A stretch of DNA of 64,000 nt. Origin: CAIVAT01 sp037137455. GTDB lineage: Bacteria > Bacteroidota > Bacteroidia > Bacteroidales > FEN-979. The notes under the pieces were generated by a model that worked only from the letters and a program-made list of their open reading frames with translations, was not told the DNA's origin and made no database searches. Below are positions 61,284 through 64,000 of the stretch, one piece after another. The position numbers and the translations under genes are program-made. Within the stretch, counting starts at the first letter, position 1. Every line of letters begins with the position of its first letter. The stretch spans positions 28,957 through 92,956 of the forward strand of contig JBAXKG010000007.1 in NCBI GenBank assembly GCA_037137455.1. The letters run 5' to 3'.

Positions 61284-61344
61284 GGCCAAACGAAAATCAT
61301 TGGAATTTGGGATTTGCAAATCAGTCATTAATACTTTACAATTT

Positions 61345-61372
61345 GTCACTCGTCACTCGTCACTTGTCATTT
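61345..61372. repeat. Degenerate 7-bp tandem repeat, four units
   Basis: Units GTCACTC, GTCACTC, GTCACTT and GTCATTT run from 61345 to 61372. They run into the stop codon (61367-61369) of the 3-hydroxyacyl-CoA dehydrogenase gene. The rest of the 136-bp gap (61231-61366) holds only the promoter at 61252-61283. Confidence 0.85.
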
Positions 61373-62395
61373 ATCAAACGGTCCTTTTTCTATGCCAAAA
61401 TACTCCTTTATTGCCCAATTTATATCATAGATCGGAATATGGGATTGTGCGGTAAATCGTTTTGAAGCAGAAAGCCATGTTTGACGAAGATGTTCAACAA
61501 TATCAGATGATCCGGCAGGTTGTTCATCAGAAAATTCAGCCAAGGGATATTTGTAAAAACCATCATCCGACTTTGCACCCAATCTGCCCTGAGATATAAG
61601 ATCATTCAGGGCTGACAAGAATTGGGAGTAATAATCTTTATGCGGATAATCGCGCGTGTAATTCTGAACAGATGCAAACATTGTATCTATTCCAACGCTG
61701 TCGCAAAAATCAAAAACACCAAAAGAAAATATATGATTTTTAACCAGTTGGTCCAGTTGTGCATAAGTGCAATGTCCTGATTTTACGATTTTATAAGCTT
61801 CGTTCTGGAAATCAAGAAAAATTTTATTTAGGATGAAACTGTTTTTCTCTTCAAGAGTTATAAAGCGTTTCCTGATGTTTGTCAGAAAGGACTCCAAGGC
61901 AATGTTGGTTTGAATGCTGGTATCGGCAGACAAGGTTAGTTCGACTATATTCTTGAGAAGAACCGGGTAAAAAAAATGGAGACCCGCAAATAGGCCTGAA
62001 CGCTTGCCCGGAGGAGCAATTTCTGATGGATTTATGGATGAGGAATTTGAGGTAAAAATGGCCTCAGCGTTTACTATATTGTCTAGTTGCAAAAACAGTG
62101 ACCTCTTTAACTCCAAATTTTCCGGAATAGCTTCAATAACAAGATCACAATCCTGCAAAGTGTTCATATCGCAAGAAATGGATGTCTGCTGAAGAATTTC
62201 ATACCTCTTACGGTCAATGATTCCTGCATCGAGGGAGCGTTGTATTTTCTTGCCAAATTGTCTGATGATTTTGCTGGTATCAGCCTCACAACTGCAAACC
62301 CATGAGAGTGCAAAGTCGAAATCGACGAGCCAATTGAAAATGCCGGAGCCCATCTTTCCTTCGCCGATGATACCGACTTTTTTTATTTGGGACAT
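61367..62395 (-). CDS. 3-hydroxyacyl-CoA dehydrogenase
   Basis: This 342-aa protein has the Rossmann motif GIIGEGKMGSGIFN, the catalytic region NSSSINPSEI, the catalytic His in LHFFYPVLLKNIVEL (family consensus HFFNP; here Asn is Tyr), Glu in IVEL and the Asn in FILNKIFLDF. The C-terminal helical domain carries the SQGRLGAKSDDGFYKYP motif. Such enzymes oxidise or reduce 3-hydroxyacyl-CoA with NAD(H). Here it may reduce a 3-oxo intermediate, in place of the missing ketoreductase. It follows radical SAM 4 by 1 bp. Confidence 0.92.
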   Translation of the reverse strand: MSQIKKVGIIGEGKMGSGIFNWLVDFDFALSWVCSCEADTSKIIRQFGKKIQRSLDAGIIDRKRYEILQQTSISCDMNTLQDCDLVIEAIPENLELKRSLFLQLDNIVNAEAIFTSNSSSINPSEIAPPGKRSGLFAGLHFFYPVLLKNIVELTLSADTSIQTNIALESFLTNIRKRFITLEEKNSFILNKIFLDFQNEAYKIVKSGHCTYAQLDQLVKNHIFSFGVFDFCDSVGIDTMFASVQNYTRDYPHKDYYSQFLSALNDLISQGRLGAKSDDGFYKYPLAEFSDEQPAGSSDIVEHLRQTWLSASKRFTAQSHIPIYDINWAIKEYFGIEKGPFDK

Positions 62396-62396
62396 T

Positions 62397-63944
62397 TTAA
62401 TGAATGAGTGAATGTTTCCATGGTCCGGTGTCCTGTTCCATTACAATTTTACGGTATTCTTTCATATTTCGCTGGTGTGATCTGATGTGTCGGTTGTATC
62501 CAAGCATTGAAAGAAGGAAGCCGAGTCCCTTATCTATTGCAATTTTTTTCATACGGATCAGATTCAGGATAAAATAAAAGAGTTTTTTCCGGTCCTTATC
62601 ACGGGTAAGTACAAATTCTCTAAATGTAATCCAGGAAAGACGGGCTTTCATGAAAGCCGAAATTTCACCTCCCGGTCGTGTGAAATCTCCATTGCTTAAA
62701 AGCGCTTCGCCTTTTTTGCGGATAGTATCAAAGGAATATAGTTTTGCAATAGTCTCCATGTATTTGTCGAAGATATCAATTTGCGACATGTTCATATATC
62801 GGAGGGTAGGGAAGTGGCCAACACCCAATTCAGGATCACATGACAGAAGGCGCCCTTCTTCATTAAATTTCCTGTGGGTTTCGGTTCCAGGGGGAGCATT
62901 TAGCAGATGAAGGTTAACATTGGGAAGATTGTGTTGCATGGTAAAATCGAAAATCCGGTCAAATTCATCGAGGGTATCGTTATCGAATCCGACCACAAAG
63001 CTGGCATTGATATGAATTCCGGCAGCATGGATTTTTTGAATGGCCTCTGCATAAATTTTCCCGCCGCGGTTATGATGTTTTTGTGATTCATCCAGGCTGC
63101 CGGGGTTTAGAGATTCGAAACCCACAAGGATATTAAAACAGCCGGCTTCGGCCATCAATCGCAAGAGATCATCATCTGTGGCGACATCGAGGCTGCACAT
63201 GCATCCCCATGATATTTTCAGAGGAATAATTGCTTGCATCAATTTCTTTGCATATTTCTTATTTATGGTGAGGTTATCATCCACGAAGAAAAAGTATTTT
63301 GTGGGGGCAGCTTTGATCTCATCTACCACATTTTCGATATCACGGTAACGCATTTTTCTGCCAAAATTTTTCGAAACAAGGCAAAAATCGCAGTTGAAGG
63401 GACATCCTCGCGAAACCTGGATGGCGACCTGAAAAATCCTCTTCATGTTAACCAGGTCCCAGCGCGGTGGCTTCTGGGTTTTGTATTGAACATAGGTTTG
63501 CGATTCATACACCGGTTTCATGCACCCATTTTCGAAATCGGTCAGGCATTGTTCCCACTTTCCTTCAGCTTCACCTGCAATTACACAATCGCCATGTTTT
63601 AATGCTTCCTCCTGCATGAACGAGGCATATGGCCCGCCAAAGATCACTTTGGCGCCCATGGAACGATAATGGTCGCCCAGCTCGAAAGCCCTTTTTCCGG
63701 TTGCTGCCAGTGTTGTGATCCCAACAATATCGGGCTTCCCGTTTTTTGGCAATTCCTCAATCTCCTCATCAAAAATCATGATATGGTATTGATCTGGCGT
63801 AAGTGCAGCAATAGTCGGAAGTGCAAGCGGGATCATCAATCTCCGTTTGCCGAACATCTTTGCCAGTTCACTATGAGCGGGGTAATTGACAAAACGCTGG
63901 CGGGGACTTATCAAATAGAGGTTATATCGTTTCCTGGTGGACAT
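62397..63944 (-). CDS. B12-binding-domain radical SAM protein 4 (DUF4070-like C terminus)
   Basis: This 515-aa protein has a B12-type Rossmann domain (about 1-140; PDIVGITTLAATGKRAFEL, VIFGGPYASF) and a radical SAM core with Cys181, Cys185 and Cys188 (GCPFNCDFC), followed by FFFVDDNLTINKKYAK and NILVGFESLNPGSLDESQK. The long C-terminal part with NLHLLNAPPGTETH and GHFPTLRYMNM matches the DUF4070-type extension of this group. It is the rightmost complete gene; its operon may continue past 64000. Confidence 0.92.
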   Translation of the reverse strand: MSTRKRYNLYLISPRQRFVNYPAHSELAKMFGKRRLMIPLALPTIAALTPDQYHIMIFDEEIEELPKNGKPDIVGITTLAATGKRAFELGDHYRSMGAKVIFGGPYASFMQEEALKHGDCVIAGEAEGKWEQCLTDFENGCMKPVYESQTYVQYKTQKPPRWDLVNMKRIFQVAIQVSRGCPFNCDFCLVSKNFGRKMRYRDIENVVDEIKAAPTKYFFFVDDNLTINKKYAKKLMQAIIPLKISWGCMCSLDVATDDDLLRLMAEAGCFNILVGFESLNPGSLDESQKHHNRGGKIYAEAIQKIHAAGIHINASFVVGFDNDTLDEFDRIFDFTMQHNLPNVNLHLLNAPPGTETHRKFNEEGRLLSCDPELGVGHFPTLRYMNMSQIDIFDKYMETIAKLYSFDTIRKKGEALLSNGDFTRPGGEISAFMKARLSWITFREFVLTRDKDRKKLFYFILNLIRMKKIAIDKGLGFLLSMLGYNRHIRSHQRNMKEYRKIVMEQDTGPWKHSLIH

Positions 63945-64000
63945 ATTAAAAAATCAAATCTCAAAAATCAGCGCTTAGTTTATTTTTCATTCTCAAATCC

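Noticed and set aside
63945..64000. Possible end of an upstream - strand gene (an open frame ends with TAA at 63980-63982)
   Set aside because: Only seven codons are available and another frame is equally open, so a partial gene cannot be supported.
1..64000. tRNA, rRNA, CRISPR array, insertion sequence and prophage genes
   Set aside because: No cloverleaf-like sequences, regular spacer repeats, transposase or phage motifs were seen. Intergenic gaps are short and were read individually.

Overview
The window looks like a contig from an AT-rich Bacteroidota genome, probably Bacteroidales/Marinilabiliales-like. Supporting signs are type IX secretion (T9SS) sorting domains, a TonB-dependent receptor, near absence of Shine-Dalgarno sequences, and Bacteroidota-type promoters (-7 TAnnTTTG, sometimes with a -33 TTTG/TTG 19-21 nt upstream). 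Fifty protein genes are called. No rRNA, tRNA, CRISPR array, insertion sequence or prophage gene was seen.

Region A (1-2386, + strand) is the 3' part of a large secreted T9SS protein. Region B (24423 down to 2396, all on the - strand) is an almost gap-free exopolysaccharide locus read right to left. In order it holds a single-domain response regulator, a phosphoglycosyl transferase with a degenerate receiver domain, a short TolC-like protein, a LysM-containing chain-length/co-polymerase protein, a flippase, an O-antigen-ligase-like polymerase, a 48-aa membrane protein too short for routine calling, seven further glycosyltransferases (two tandem pairs; one fused to a hexapeptide acyltransferase), a T9SS beta-helix protein, a methyltransferase and two hybrid histidine kinases. 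Region C (24501-31261, - strand) is housekeeping: mutL, two rhomboids, a membrane-anchored EEP hydrolase and uvrB. Region D (31433-34399) holds a DUF6580-type membrane protein, a lipoprotein amidohydrolase and a small exported protein.

Region E (34486 to the right edge) is the unusual part: about 30 kb of what looks like specialised lipid/acyl metabolism that is cut off by the window end. It encodes a PaaK-like adenylating ligase, a sulfotransferase, two acyl carrier proteins, a BtrH-like acyltransferase with an HTH protein, an ABC-2 permease with no ATPase, an O-methyltransferase, an unrecognised 597-aa protein and a TonB receptor. It also encodes a C45 (acyl-CoA:6-APA acyltransferase-type) hydrolase, a CrtI-like FAD oxidoreductase, a 1298-aa MMPL-PlsC-methyltransferase fusion, a GT2-DUF2062 glycosyltransferase, a FabD-like acyltransferase, one ketosynthase, a CxxCH haem-binding protein, a 3-hydroxyacyl-CoA dehydrogenase and four B12-type radical SAM enzymes.

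A working model, which is inference, is that an acyl chain is started by the ligase or FabD-like protein and extended on the ACPs by the ketosynthase. Radical SAM, FAD, methyl- and sulfotransferases then tailor it. It is released by BtrH or C45 acyl transfer, made into a glycolipid/phospholipid-like product and exported by the MMPL protein. The MMPL/PlsC/GT2-DUF2062/methyltransferase set resembles the accessory genes of aryl-polyene and flexirubin clusters, but aromatic ammonia-lyase, resorcinol synthase, ketoreductase and dehydratase genes are absent here. I did not recognise this gene combination as a described system.
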